From: Methylomonas sp. LW13
GTDB taxonomy: Bacteria > Pseudomonadota > Gammaproteobacteria > Methylococcales > Methylomonadaceae
DNA: 64,000 bases
Reading direction: 5' to 3'
NCBI RefSeq assembly: GCF_016865255.1
Contig: NZ_CP033381.1
Span: forward strand, 2,418,001-2,482,000
Shown in pieces: positions 1-8,520 of this stretch. Each line of letters starts with the position of its first letter. The first letter of the stretch is position 1. Below the pieces are notes generated by a model, which saw nothing but the letters and a program-made list of their open reading frames with translations, was not told the origin of the DNA and did no database searches. A program made the position numbers and the translations under genes.

Positions 1-47
1 TTTATCTATTAATAGACCATAGCTTTAGCTAATCGCCGTGAATTTAG

Positions 48-84
48 CCCCCTCTCCTCGTGGGAGAGGGCTGGGGTGAGGGGG
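48..84. repeat. REP-like palindrome
   Basis: An imperfect palindrome pairs CCCTCTC (50-56) with GAGAGGG (64-70) around a 7-base loop, then continues into CTGGGGTGAGGGGG. Short elements of this kind are common between genes in proteobacteria. It lies upstream of the pterin-synthase-like gene and could end transcription entering from the left. No transposase for it is seen nearby. Confidence 0.55.
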
Positions 85-193
85 ATAAAACCCTAGTCTA
101 ACCTTCGCCTAAATGACATGTTAGTACCAGAGAAGGAACAAGGCATTGGCCGCCAGTAACAAAAATAGCCACCGAAACCCAAGGAAAACCAAC

Positions 194-571
194 ATGTACA
201 GCGTAGCCGTCAGCCGAGACTTTATCGCCAACCATTACTTAATCGGCGGCGATTGGGGCAGCGAAAACCAACCCCACGCCCATCATTACATCGCCGAAGT
301 GCGTATCGACGGCGAGGAACTGGATCAGCACGGCTATCTGGTGGACATCGTTGCTATCGAAGCCGCGTTGGATGAAATAGTCGCCGGTTTTCGCGACCAA
401 ATGCTCAACGACAAACCGGAGTTTGCGGGCTTAAACCCCAGTATCGAGCACTTCAGCCGCATTATCTGCGAAAAAATCGCCGCAGCCATTAATCCACCGG
501 GCACAGGCAGATTGCGGGTAAAACTCTGGGAAAACGCCACCTGTTGGGCGGCTTACCGCTTGGCGTTCTAA
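194..571 (+). CDS. 6-pyruvoyl-tetrahydropterin synthase / QueD-like protein
   Basis: A 125-residue protein of the PTPS/QueD fold (T-fold enzymes acting on dihydroneopterin triphosphate). The zinc-binding His set is recognisable: N-H-Y near residue 14 and H-A-H-H near residues 28-31, with an acidic L-W-E-N near the C-terminus where the family has its catalytic Glu. I chose ATG 194, preceded by AAGGAAAA, over an in-frame TTG at 146 because family members begin just before the first His. The next gene, a GT4 glycosyltransferase, starts 12 bases downstream and is probably co-transcribed. The exact reaction (QueD, PTPS or a side path such as a glycosylated pterin) cannot be read from sequence. Confidence 0.75.
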   Translation: MYSVAVSRDFIANHYLIGGDWGSENQPHAHHYIAEVRIDGEELDQHGYLVDIVAIEAALDEIVAGFRDQMLNDKPEFAGLNPSIEHFSRIICEKIAAAINPPGTGRLRVKLWENATCWAAYRLAF

Positions 572-583
572 GCGCTAAACAAC

Positions 584-1681
584 GTGCATGTCGGCTTGCT
601 GATCGTTGGAGATATGGACAGCGTCAGCGGTGGCTATTTGTATAACCGCAAGTTGGTGGCTTACCTGCAAAGCCAAGGTGACCAGGTCAGCATTATCAGC
701 TTGCCGCCGCATAATTATTGGCGGCTGTTGGCGGAAAATATTACCGGCGATTTGCTGGAGAAAATCGCCGCAGCCAAGCCGGATATTCTGATTCAAGACG
801 CCATAGCGCATCCGGCCGTGTTTTATTTGAATCGGCGCATCAGTAAACAACTCGACATCCCGATAATTGCCCTGGTGCATCTGCTAGCCAGCATCGACCA
901 CTCGCCTTGGCACAGTGCCTGGCTCTATCGGATTATCGAGCGCCGCTATTTACAAACGGTGAACGGCATCATCGCCAACAGCCGGACCACGCTAAGCCAA
1001 ATCCAACAGCTACTGGCCGGCGAATTACCTCCGCACTGTATTGCTGTGCCGGCCGGCGATAATTTTGCGGGCGTAAACATCGATCACACAGCCGTGTTAA
1101 ACCGCGCGCTGGAGCCCGGACCGCTGAGAATATTGCTGGTAGGCAACGTCATCCGCCGCAAGGGTTTGCATGTGCTGCTCGAAGCCCTTAGCCAACTGCC
1201 TGCACCGGACTACCTGCTCAGAGTGGCCGGACGGCTGGATATGGAGCCGGGCTATGTCGCGTATATCAAAACCTTGATTCAAGATGCCGGATTGACCCAA
1301 AACATGTCCTTGCTCGGTTCCGTGCAAGGTGAAGCGTTGGCCGATTTGTACCGGCAACACCATCTATTAGTCATGCCGTCCGCTTACGAAAGCTATGGCA
1401 TTGTCTATGTGGAATCTCAGCAATTCGGCTTGCCGGTGATCGGCACCATGGCGGGAGCTGCCTGGGAGATTATTCGTGAAGGAGATAACGGCTATTTGAT
1501 CGAACCCGAAGGTCATGTCGCCTTAGGCAATTTGTTAAAAACCCTGCATCATGATCGGCAACTGCTGGCTCGATTGGGCGCTAACGCCCTGCAATTCTAT
1601 GCCGACCATCCCAAATGGGAGACAAGTTGCGCCGGCATCCGCGCGTTTTTATCGGGTCAAGTAATCGGGCAAAACCGATAA
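584..1681 (+). CDS. GT4 family glycosyltransferase
   Basis: A 365-residue retaining glycosyltransferase of the GT-B fold (GT4, 'group 1'). The N-terminal half begins with the usual G-D-x-x-S-G-G-Y loop. The C-terminal half carries L-V-G-N and R-K-G-L donor-site motifs and the E-x7-E signature in E-S-Y-G-I-V-Y-V-E. There is no signal peptide, so it is a cytosolic enzyme. The start is GTG 584, 12 bases after the pterin-synthase-like gene, which suggests one transcript. The substrate is unknown. The pairing recalls pterin glycosyltransferases, but an envelope polysaccharide role is equally possible given the envelope genes at 4.4-8.3 kb. Confidence 0.82.
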   Translation: MHVGLLIVGDMDSVSGGYLYNRKLVAYLQSQGDQVSIISLPPHNYWRLLAENITGDLLEKIAAAKPDILIQDAIAHPAVFYLNRRISKQLDIPIIALVHLLASIDHSPWHSAWLYRIIERRYLQTVNGIIANSRTTLSQIQQLLAGELPPHCIAVPAGDNFAGVNIDHTAVLNRALEPGPLRILLVGNVIRRKGLHVLLEALSQLPAPDYLLRVAGRLDMEPGYVAYIKTLIQDAGLTQNMSLLGSVQGEALADLYRQHHLLVMPSAYESYGIVYVESQQFGLPVIGTMAGAAWEIIREGDNGYLIEPEGHVALGNLLKTLHHDRQLLARLGANALQFYADHPKWETSCAGIRAFLSGQVIGQNR

Positions 1682-1685
1682 ACGC

Positions 1686-1883
1686 TCAGCCATTCGCCAA
1701 CAATCGCGTGCGCCGGCTGGCAAGTCCCTGTCGAGCACAGCTATCGATGTAGTGGTGCAGCGCCACCTGCGCATTGGTTTTAGAGGAAAACGGCCCTTTG
1801 CGGCCTTCCCGAGTCAAAAAATACCAGGCGTGTAAGCCTGTACCAGGATTAACTACAGACAAAAATCGTTCCGTGCGAAACAT
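1686..1883 (-). CDS. small conserved protein, DUF6316-like
   Basis: A 65-residue soluble protein with the core W-Y-F-L-T-R-E-G and G-P-F, resembling the short DUF6316 family as I remember it. The start is taken at Met 1883 (M-F-R-T-E-R-F), because residues added by the upstream in-frame ATG at 1937 are His/Arg-rich and unlike the family. It converges on the glycosyltransferase, with four bases between the stops. No function is known. Confidence 0.5.
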   Translation of the reverse strand: MFRTERFLSVVNPGTGLHAWYFLTREGRKGPFSSKTNAQVALHHYIDSCARQGLASRRTRLLANG

Positions 1884-2097
1884 AGACCACTCACTATCAA
1901 GGATTAAACAGGCGTGATGCCGATAATGTCGTATCACTATTTATGCCATGTTTATAAGCCTTGCCAAGTCTGGCCTTATTACACCGGATTAGAGAAAAAT
2001 TGTTGCTGGAGATACTGATACTGTTGCTCGGGTGTATGGTAAACAATTTGGCGGGATGGCTCACAGGACTAAGCTAGGGCTAAACTCAATGGGCTTC

Positions 2098-2128
2098 GTA
2101 GGATGGGTAGAGCGAAGCGAAACCCATC
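2098..2128 (+). repeat. RAYT-associated REP, upstream copy
   Basis: The element starts with GTAG and forms a hairpin pairing GATGGGT (2102-2108) with ACCCATC (2122-2128); the loop holds AGCGAAGCGA. A near-identical element lies in inverse orientation after the transposase gene (2709-2740). A leading GTAG-type tetranucleotide is the known recognition mark of REPs served by REP-associated tyrosine transposases. Confidence 0.8.
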
Positions 2129-2155
2129 GCTAACTTCAAACTTACGCTGAAAAAA

Positions 2156-2686
2156 ATGACTGAATACCGTCGCCATCGTGTCCAGGGTGGCACTTACTTT
2201 TTTACGGTAAATCTGGCGGATAGAAGCCAAACACTACTGACGGATCATATTGAGATTTTGCGAGAATCCTTCCGTATGGTTAAACAAAAACATCCATTTA
2301 CAATGGAAGCGATTGTAGTGTTGCCGGAACATCTGCACGCCATTTGGATATTACCCGATGGTGAAGATGATTTCAGTTTGCGCTGGCGACAAATCAAATC
2401 AGAATTTTCCAGGCATATTGAAATTGGTGAGAAAATTTCCCATAGCCGTATTCGTAAAAATGAAAGAGGAATCTGGCAAAGACGATTTTGGGAGCACCGA
2501 ATAAAGGATGATAACGACTTTGCCAGACATGTGGATTACATTCATTTCAATCCAGTAAAACATGGTCACGTCACAACTGTCGCGGATTGGCCTTATTCAT
2601 CGTTTCATCAGTATGTTAAGCGAGGGATTATTCCGGTTGATTGGGGCGGAGTAATGGGATTGGAAAATGATTTAAATTTGGAATAA
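2156..2686 (+). CDS. REP-associated tyrosine transposase (RAYT)
   Basis: A 176-residue Y1-type transposase related to IS200/IS605 TnpA. The HUH-type motif appears as E-H-L-H-A-I-W near residue 60. The family signature H-V-D-Y-I-H-F-N-P-V-K-H-G and W-P-Y-S-S-F-H are in the C-terminal third; the Tyr of D-Y-I-H is the probable nucleophile. The gene is intact. It sits between two inverted REP hairpins (2098-2128 and 2709-2740), the usual arrangement for RAYTs, which process and spread REPs rather than moving as an insertion sequence. Base composition is lower in G+C than its left neighbours. Confidence 0.92.
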   Translation: MTEYRRHRVQGGTYFFTVNLADRSQTLLTDHIEILRESFRMVKQKHPFTMEAIVVLPEHLHAIWILPDGEDDFSLRWRQIKSEFSRHIEIGEKISHSRIRKNERGIWQRRFWEHRIKDDNDFARHVDYIHFNPVKHGHVTTVADWPYSSFHQYVKRGIIPVDWGGVMGLENDLNLE

Positions 2687-2708
2687 GAATATTTATGAAT
2701 TTTTACCT

Positions 2709-2740
2709 GATGGGTTTCGCTGGCGCTCTACCCATCCTAC
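2709..2740 (-). repeat. RAYT-associated REP, downstream inverted copy
   Basis: Read on the minus strand this is GTAGGATGGGTAGAGCG followed by CCAGCGAAACCCATC. It matches the upstream copy at 2098-2128 except for one extra base and a few changes in the loop. The two copies point towards each other across the transposase gene. The hairpin could also act as a 3' end for its transcript. Confidence 0.78.
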
Positions 2741-2764
2741 CGCTAAAAGAAAATTGGAAAGACA

Positions 2765-3424
2765 ATGACAAATATAAATATTCAAAAATATAGTAGCCAA
2801 ATTCAAGAAATGTCCTTGTGGGCTAAGAAGTTCACGAATTGGGATAAACTTCGCGCTATACAAAACAGCAAGATAATAAGTTCAACGTACGTATGGTTAT
2901 TTGTTGTTCCACTTGTGGCAAAGTTATTGTCGAAAATAAATGAATCCATAAAAATAACTATCGACGGTAGTGTGTACGAATTTGTGATAGAGCTACCATT
3001 CTCCTGGGAGGTGTTCTTTTATTCGTCATTATGCTTTGTTATCGGTAATGTTATTTTTCTAGTTTTAGCTCCCGAGTTAATAAAAGATTTCAAAGATTAT
3101 GGCGAGTACACTGGATCAAGAAGAAACATACATCATCTATCTAGGTATATGACAGAAAAATATAAGCTTCATCTAAATAATATTCGTGCTAAGGAGTTAG
3201 AAAGCTCTAAAGATTACGAAGATTTAAAGCGGCGTATTGGATTTAATGACAGTAGCAAAAATCAAAACCCTAAGGCAGAGGAAGATCAGTTCTGGTCGTT
3301 ATACGACTATTTGAATATAGAATACCGTTATTTCAGATATATCTGCACTGCTTTTTATGCAATAGGTTTTGTGTTGTTTTCATGGGTGATTATAAGAAAC
3401 ATTTTTTGGGTACTAACTCATTAA
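2765..3424 (+). CDS. orphan membrane protein, AT-rich
   Basis: A 219-residue protein that I do not recognise. It has three hydrophobic segments: about residues 40-55, about 78-100 (S-W-E-V-F-F-Y-S-S) and about 192-215 at the C-terminus. A charged cytoplasmic region between the second and third (about 105-185) is rich in Lys, Glu and Tyr. The gene is clearly richer in A+T than its neighbours and uses AT-ending codons. It directly follows the RAYT/REP unit, which fits recent acquisition. A phage-defence or toxin role is possible from context only; nothing in the sequence proves it. Confidence 0.6.
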   Translation: MTNINIQKYSSQIQEMSLWAKKFTNWDKLRAIQNSKIISSTYVWLFVVPLVAKLLSKINESIKITIDGSVYEFVIELPFSWEVFFYSSLCFVIGNVIFLVLAPELIKDFKDYGEYTGSRRNIHHLSRYMTEKYKLHLNNIRAKELESSKDYEDLKRRIGFNDSSKNQNPKAEEDQFWSLYDYLNIEYRYFRYICTAFYAIGFVLFSWVIIRNIFWVLTH

Positions 3425-3499
3425 TTTGACTTATCAGGGCAGGGTGGAGAAATGCGAAACTCAACATGAAGACAGAACGAAGTGAATCGCATCACTCGC

Positions 3500-3535
3500 C
3501 ACGGATGGGCTTCCTTTCGTCAGCCCACCCTCTCA
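3500..3535. repeat. REP-like palindrome
   Basis: TGGGCT (3506-3511) pairs with AGCCCA (3522-3527) around a 10-base loop. It resembles, but is not identical to, the RAYT REPs about 800 bases away. It lies between two converging genes and may serve as a bidirectional 3' end. Confidence 0.5.
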
Positions 3536-3542
3536 AACCAAC

Positions 3543-4232
3543 TTAATCCGCCGCAAAGCAATAAAAATAACCCGCGCCGCCGGTGCTGACCAGGTTTTCC
3601 TGGCTGCAGCCCTTGCTGTCGTGGGTGGAATTCCAGGAGACGTTGCCGCCGGTGGCGCCGCGGTTGGTGCGGTCGGAGTGGCCGACGCGAACGCTGCCTT
3701 CGCCGCTGCTGGTGTAGTTTTTACAGGTGTGGTCGGCAGCATCGGTGTAGGCGCGGCCGTCCGGTTTGGAGCCGGTGATTAGGTCGTGCTGGTTAGGTGT
3801 AGCGCCAACACCATTGATCTGCGCGCCTTTTTCGGTGAGGTTGGTGGTGCGATGCACGTTGTTGCCCAACTGGCCTAACTCCACGGTGTCGCCGTGCAGG
3901 TGTGCAACGTCGTTCGCGACAATCGCGCCGTTAGCGTTGGCCCAGGGGCCGTTGCCGATCCGGTCGCGGGCGTTGACGGCGGGTTGGTCGGCTGTGGCCT
4001 GGGTGCTCAAATAGGCGCGCCAGGTGCGGTTGCCGGCACCGACGTCGGTCGCCAGTTTCTGGCAATGCGCATCCGCGCCCGCCAGGCCGCCCAAATCCGC
4101 GCCTTTGCCGGAGCCAACACTGGTAACGAAAAAGCCTAGCGGTGGTTTGGGGGCGTCGCTGGGGGCTTGTTGAGCGAAGGCAGTGTTGGCGCTCAGAACG
4201 AGCAGGCCGGCAACAAAGCTAGTTTTTTTCAT
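3543..4232 (-). CDS. secreted lectin / endostatin-fold-like protein
   Basis: A 229-residue exported protein with a clear Sec signal peptide (M-K-K-T-S-F..., cleavage after A-F-A near residue 20). The mature part has A-D-A-H-C-Q-K-L-A, R-T-W-R-A-Y-L-S-T and a Cys near the C-terminus in G-Y-F-Y-C-F. These features occur in bacterial proteins annotated as lectins or as relatives of the DUF1554/endostatin fold. Four Cys in the mature part could form two disulfides. It probably acts in the periplasm or outside the cell; any sugar ligand is unknown. It is monocistronic, with about 185 bases to the next gene. Confidence 0.6.
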   Translation of the reverse strand: MKKTSFVAGLLVLSANTAFAQQAPSDAPKPPLGFFVTSVGSGKGADLGGLAGADAHCQKLATDVGAGNRTWRAYLSTQATADQPAVNARDRIGNGPWANANGAIVANDVAHLHGDTVELGQLGNNVHRTTNLTEKGAQINGVGATPNQHDLITGSKPDGRAYTDAADHTCKNYTSSGEGSVRVGHSDRTNRGATGGNVSWNSTHDSKGCSQENLVSTGGAGYFYCFAAD

Positions 4233-4417
4233 GCATTTTCTCTCTAGTTATGGGTTATCAAAACGGATTCCTTGAGCAAGGTTCCCGCTCCGAAAACAGC
4301 AGTAATCGTGCCGTATTTAATCGCCAGGAAATTCCGTTGTTGAACAGAGTTAATGCCCGCCAGCTGTTGCGATACAGACAGGGTTTGCTGGCTGACTGTC
4401 TTTAGAGAAGCACTTGG

Positions 4418-5401
4418 CTACCGACTTGCCTGTAACGCGCGCAAACAACCCAGGCCGCCGATGAGCATAATGGCATCGCGCAAACGCATTAACGCTATCA
4501 AGCCAACAGCTGTCTCGGCGGGCCAACTCAAATACTGAAACGCCCAAAACACCGCTGCTTCCAACGATCCGACGCCGCCCGGCAGCGGCAACAAAAACGA
4601 CAGACGCATCGCCACCAACACCACCAGAAACGCCGAAACATCCAGGGCAAAGTCGAACACGCCGAGCAGCAGCCATAACTCCAATAGCAACCCGGCCCAG
4701 CCGCACAGAGAAAATATAAAGGCTTTGCATAAAACCGGCTTACCGGTAGTTACGGCAGCCTTTAAGTCACTACCCAGACGCTGCCAATGTGTTTCGATGT
4801 TTTGTAGGCGCGGATGATGCTGCCAACGCCGGGCCAGGCGCTTTAGCCAAGCCAATATCCGTTCCGGCTGCTTTAAAATAATCCAGCCAAATAGGGACAA
4901 GATCAGCAAGATAGCGATCAGACTTAGCAAGATTTCTCGCCAGTTGGCGACAGCGCCGGCCGGTGAAGCTAGCAGCAATAGCACGGCCAGAACCAAGATG
5001 CTGAAGTTGATCCACAGCTCATAAAATCTATCCAAGCCCAAACTCAGCAGCGCCCTGTGTAGCGGCAAATGGTAGCGCTTGTACAACCAGAAAATCTGCA
5101 AAGGCTCGCCGCCGAACTGCGGGCCGGGCGTGATGAAACTGACTGCTTGGCCGGCTTGGCGAATCAGCAATAACTGAGCAACACCAACCGGTAATTTCAG
5201 CAAATCACTGAGCACCCACCAACGCTGAGTCGCCATTAAGATAATGACCAGATTCAGACTTATCCAGCCTAGCCATTGGTTGAAAGAAAGTGTGCCAATA
5301 GTCAACGTGATAGTGGCGAGAGGCAATTGGCTAAACACCGCGCTAGCCAGCAGCAATCCAGGCAACCACAATAAAATCGGCAGCGCCTTAAACCAGTTCA
5401 T
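4418..5401 (-). CDS. flippase-like / LPG-synthase transmembrane-domain protein
   Basis: A 327-residue integral membrane protein with about eight hydrophobic segments. It matches the transmembrane part of lysylphosphatidylglycerol synthase (UPF0104, AglD-like) without the cytosolic aminoacyl-transfer domain. The signature F-I-T-P-G-P-Q-F-G-G-E-P is present near residues 90-101, and L-P-G-G-V-G-S-L-E near residues 275-283. Such stand-alone domains are thought to move or modify lipid-linked substrates. Its ATG shares one base with the TGA of the CDP-alcohol phosphatidyltransferase before it, so the two are translationally coupled. Confidence 0.78.
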   Translation of the reverse strand: MNWFKALPILLWLPGLLLASAVFSQLPLATITLTIGTLSFNQWLGWISLNLVIILMATQRWWVLSDLLKLPVGVAQLLLIRQAGQAVSFITPGPQFGGEPLQIFWLYKRYHLPLHRALLSLGLDRFYELWINFSILVLAVLLLLASPAGAVANWREILLSLIAILLILSLFGWIILKQPERILAWLKRLARRWQHHPRLQNIETHWQRLGSDLKAAVTTGKPVLCKAFIFSLCGWAGLLLELWLLLGVFDFALDVSAFLVVLVAMRLSFLLPLPGGVGSLEAAVFWAFQYLSWPAETAVGLIALMRLRDAIMLIGGLGCLRALQASR

Positions 5402-6507
5402 CAGGCCCCGTCATAGCGTTGAATCCAGTCGTCGCCCCATCGCCACAGGCTATAACGGCCGGTGCCCAGCAGCAAAATCCAGCTGGCAGCGAAGATCAAA
5501 CCATAAGACACAACTCGGTTGCTATCGTGCGGATAATGCCAACCCAAGGAGACGATCACGATCAAGGCTCCCAAGCGCCCGGCCAAGCCAAGCACAACCA
5601 GCGCAACGCCTAGCACCAGCAGTTTGTCCTCGGTGTCGATGGCATCCGGTATCAGCATAACCGCCAGCAACGGCACTAATAATCTCAGCCCTGGCTGAAA
5701 ATACTGCGCGCTCCAATTTGCCAAGCACTCATAGTCCTGCTGCTTTAACCGACCGCACACCACCCACCAGTCCGCCGTAAATCCGAACAGCACCGGCAAC
5801 ATGAAGGCAATGCCGGCGATAGCGGTCAACTCGGGGTCAAGTAGCGGCCAGAGCGCCAAGGCAACAAACGCCATTTGAAAGCCCGCCAAAGTCCGACGCA
5901 AAGGATTTCCCGGCAAGTCGTATAAGGGCAAGCCCAGTAAACTACGTTGCTGCAAGCCCCAGCGATAAACATAGTAAGCCACGCTCAACAGCAGATAGGA
6001 GCCATGCAGTTTGCCCAAACCGATTGCCAATAGCGGTGCGATCACTAATCCCAGCGCATCGAAGCGAATGTCCAATTCATTACCCAACAGGCTCACCTGT
6101 TCGCTGCGGCGGGCCGCGAAGCCGTCCAACCTATCGAGGATAGCCGCCAGCGTGTAAAACAACGCCGGCAAGCATATAAATGTGACAAGAGTTTGCTGCA
6201 TAAACAAAAAGCCGCCGGTCAGCGCGATGAATCCGCCGCGCAAGAGGGTTAAACGATTGCCCCAGCCGAGCCTGCCGTAAAGTGGCGCGTCCAAACTGGC
6301 GCGGTTCAACGGTAAACGCCGCCATGCGCATAGGCAGACATAAGCCCAGATTAGACTGGCGCGAAACAGCCAGAGGCCGGCAAGCTGGCAATCTTGGACA
6401 ACGCTTAATACACCAAAACCGATTAGTAATACTCCCAAGCCCAATTGGGCGATTACGCGCAACTCCTGCTGCAGAAAATTTAAGGTGGCATTCTCGGTTG
6501 GTTGCAT
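5401..6507 (-). CDS. CDP-alcohol phosphatidyltransferase family protein
   Basis: A 368-residue membrane enzyme with the complete family signature D-x2-D-G-x2-A-R-x8-G-x3-D-x3-D, seen as D-R-L-D-G-F-A-A-R, then eight residues, then G-N-E-L-D-I-R-F-D. The family moves a phosphatidyl or similar group from CDP-diacylglycerol to an alcohol. The protein is longer than PgsA-type enzymes (about 200 residues), with extra transmembrane segments on both sides of the core, so the acceptor may be unusual. It is the first gene of a pair with the flippase-like protein and diverges from the sulfatase-fold gene across about 200 bases. Confidence 0.82.
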   Translation of the reverse strand: MQPTENATLNFLQQELRVIAQLGLGVLLIGFGVLSVVQDCQLAGLWLFRASLIWAYVCLCAWRRLPLNRASLDAPLYGRLGWGNRLTLLRGGFIALTGGFLFMQQTLVTFICLPALFYTLAAILDRLDGFAARRSEQVSLLGNELDIRFDALGLVIAPLLAIGLGKLHGSYLLLSVAYYVYRWGLQQRSLLGLPLYDLPGNPLRRTLAGFQMAFVALALWPLLDPELTAIAGIAFMLPVLFGFTADWWVVCGRLKQQDYECLANWSAQYFQPGLRLLVPLLAVMLIPDAIDTEDKLLVLGVALVVLGLAGRLGALIVIVSLGWHYPHDSNRVVSYGLIFAASWILLLGTGRYSLWRWGDDWIQRYDGA

Positions 6508-6706
6508 GTGTTTCCGTTACTGAGTCGGGTGACCGGTAAGCGCAAGCAGAAGCCGTGCCAATTTGGCGTTGTTTTTGCTTGCAAGCAGTATCAACCTTAA
6601 ATATCTAACAGTACATTCGACTTAGCATGCCCGCCTCTGCAAACTTAAACTCACTTTATCGGCAACGATTTTGCCGGCCACATTTAACCGTCTTGCGGGA
6701 ATATAG

Positions 6707-8323
6707 ATGCTAGGCGATAACAGGATTTTTAATTCTCACCGGACTGATCACCTCGCAACCGGTTTGAATGGTTTTGCGGTGATTTATGTATTGACGGCGT
6801 TGCTTATTCCCAATCGCCTGAGCGCGATCTCGTTGGCGGCTTTTGCTTACCTGCCGTTGGAAGCGCTATTGCTTGGACTGGCGTTGCTGGTGCCGGGCCG
6901 GATCGGCTCACTGATTCGTCTGTGCGCTGCCGGTCTGCTGGCGACGGGGATCATTTTTAAAATGGCCGACCTCGCGGCATACCAGGTTTTTGATCGGCCG
7001 TTCAATCCGGTCCTGGATTCCCGCTTTCCGGCAGACGGCATGAATCTATTGCAAGGCGCCATTGGCCGGATTGGCGCCATCGTCGTCGCCGGTTTGCTCA
7101 TCGCCTTGTTGCTGAGTATTTTTTGGCTGACCAACACCTTACTGCGCCGGCTACAAACGCTGTTGCAAAGTTCGGCGCAAATTAGCGGCACAGGTTTAAT
7201 AGCCGGCCTTTTGGTGTGGAGCGCTTCCGCCTTCGCGGATTGGTCATACGCCGGCAAACCGTTTTACGACCTAATGGCCCAACACGTTGCCAGCATCCGT
7301 AGCGGCATGGCCGATCTGGAAAGTTTCAACAACATCGTCGATAGCGACCATTATGCCACCGTGCCGGACAACGCATTGTTCGAGAAATTGAAAGGCAAGG
7401 ATGTGCTGGTGGTGTTCATCGAATCGTATGGCCGGACCGTGCTGGACAGGGCAGACTACGCCGCGCATATCCGGCCATTACTACAGCAAAGCAGCGCCGA
7501 TCTGGCCACAAACGGTTTGTTGGCGCGTAGCGCTTACCTGACCTCGCCGACGTACGGCGGCATCAGCTGGTTGGCGCATGGCACCTTGATGTCCGGATTA
7601 TGGATCAATAGCCAGACCCGCTACGACCGCTTGGTGATGAGCCAACGCCCGTCGTTGAATCGCCTGTTCCACCGGGCCGGCTGGCGCACTGTGGCGGTAC
7701 AACCGGCACATACGATGGCCTGGCCACAAGGCGAATACTTCGGTTACGACCGCATCTATGCCGCACAGGATTTGGGCTACAAAGGCCAAACCTTCAACTG
7801 GATCACCATGCCGGACCAATACACGCTGTCGGCCCTGCAAGCCTTGGAGCGCAAACCCGGCGCTCGGCAACCGTTGATGGCCGAGCTGGCATTGATTTCG
7901 TCGCACGCCCCCTGGACGCCGTTGCCCGATCTGGTGGACTGGGACCAGGTCGGCGACGGCAGCATTTTCAATCAAGCCCGCGTCGGCGATACCCCGGAAG
8001 TGGTTTGGCAAAACACCGAGCGCATCCGTGAACAATATCGAAAATCCATCGAATATGCGCTGGCTAATATCGTCTCCTACGCGATTAAATATGGAGACGA
8101 CAAGCTGGTACTGCTGGTGCTGGGAGATCACCAGCCGGCACCGTTTGTGACCGGCGAATCGGATAGCCATGACGTGCTGGTGCATCTGATTAGTCGCGAC
8201 AGCAAGGTGATGGATGCAATAAAAGATTCGCAATGGACGGAGGGCATGCTGCCGTCAAGCGATGCGCCCGTGCTGGGCATGGATAAATTACGGGAGCGAT
8301 TTATTGCGGCGTTTTCCCGGTAA
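6707..8323 (+). CDS. sulfatase-fold membrane enzyme, LtaS/phosphoglycerol-transferase-like
   Basis: A 538-residue protein with four or five N-terminal transmembrane segments (to about residue 185) and a periplasmic alkaline-phosphatase-superfamily domain. Metal-site motifs are V-F-I-E-S-Y-G near residue 236 and L-G-D-H-Q-P near residue 472. The likely nucleophile region is S-P-T-Y-G-G-I-S-W near residue 282. The layout matches LtaS/OpgB-type enzymes that move phosphoglycerol or phosphoethanolamine onto envelope glycans. Upstream GGGAA supports ATG 6707. A decayed copy of its last 54 bases lies at 41476-41529. Confidence 0.78.
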   Translation: MLGDNRIFNSHRTDHLATGLNGFAVIYVLTALLIPNRLSAISLAAFAYLPLEALLLGLALLVPGRIGSLIRLCAAGLLATGIIFKMADLAAYQVFDRPFNPVLDSRFPADGMNLLQGAIGRIGAIVVAGLLIALLLSIFWLTNTLLRRLQTLLQSSAQISGTGLIAGLLVWSASAFADWSYAGKPFYDLMAQHVASIRSGMADLESFNNIVDSDHYATVPDNALFEKLKGKDVLVVFIESYGRTVLDRADYAAHIRPLLQQSSADLATNGLLARSAYLTSPTYGGISWLAHGTLMSGLWINSQTRYDRLVMSQRPSLNRLFHRAGWRTVAVQPAHTMAWPQGEYFGYDRIYAAQDLGYKGQTFNWITMPDQYTLSALQALERKPGARQPLMAELALISSHAPWTPLPDLVDWDQVGDGSIFNQARVGDTPEVVWQNTERIREQYRKSIEYALANIVSYAIKYGDDKLVLLVLGDHQPAPFVTGESDSHDVLVHLISRDSKVMDAIKDSQWTEGMLPSSDAPVLGMDKLRERFIAAFSR

Positions 8324-8478
8324 ATCTTGGTTCCTGGTTTTGCGCAAGGTTTCGAATAAGCGGTCGCGGGCATGTAAATATCCCAAGGTCCGAAAAGGAT
8401 CAATTCGGCCAATTTCCAACCTTCGAGGTGTGGGCCGGTTTATGTCATAAATTGCTCGTCTACCGTGAAGGTAACCGG

Positions 8479-8502
8479 CCTTGCGCGGCTTTTCGCGCAA
8501 GG
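8479..8502. terminator. perfect 9-bp hairpin between converging genes
   Basis: CCTTGCGCG (8479-8487) pairs perfectly with CGCGCAAGG (8494-8502) around a 6-base loop, between the 3' ends of the sulfatase-fold gene and the HEPN-like gene. There is no clear T-run, so it may only protect 3' ends. Confidence 0.4.
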
Positions 8503-8520
8503 TCCGTGTTGACCGCAGGG

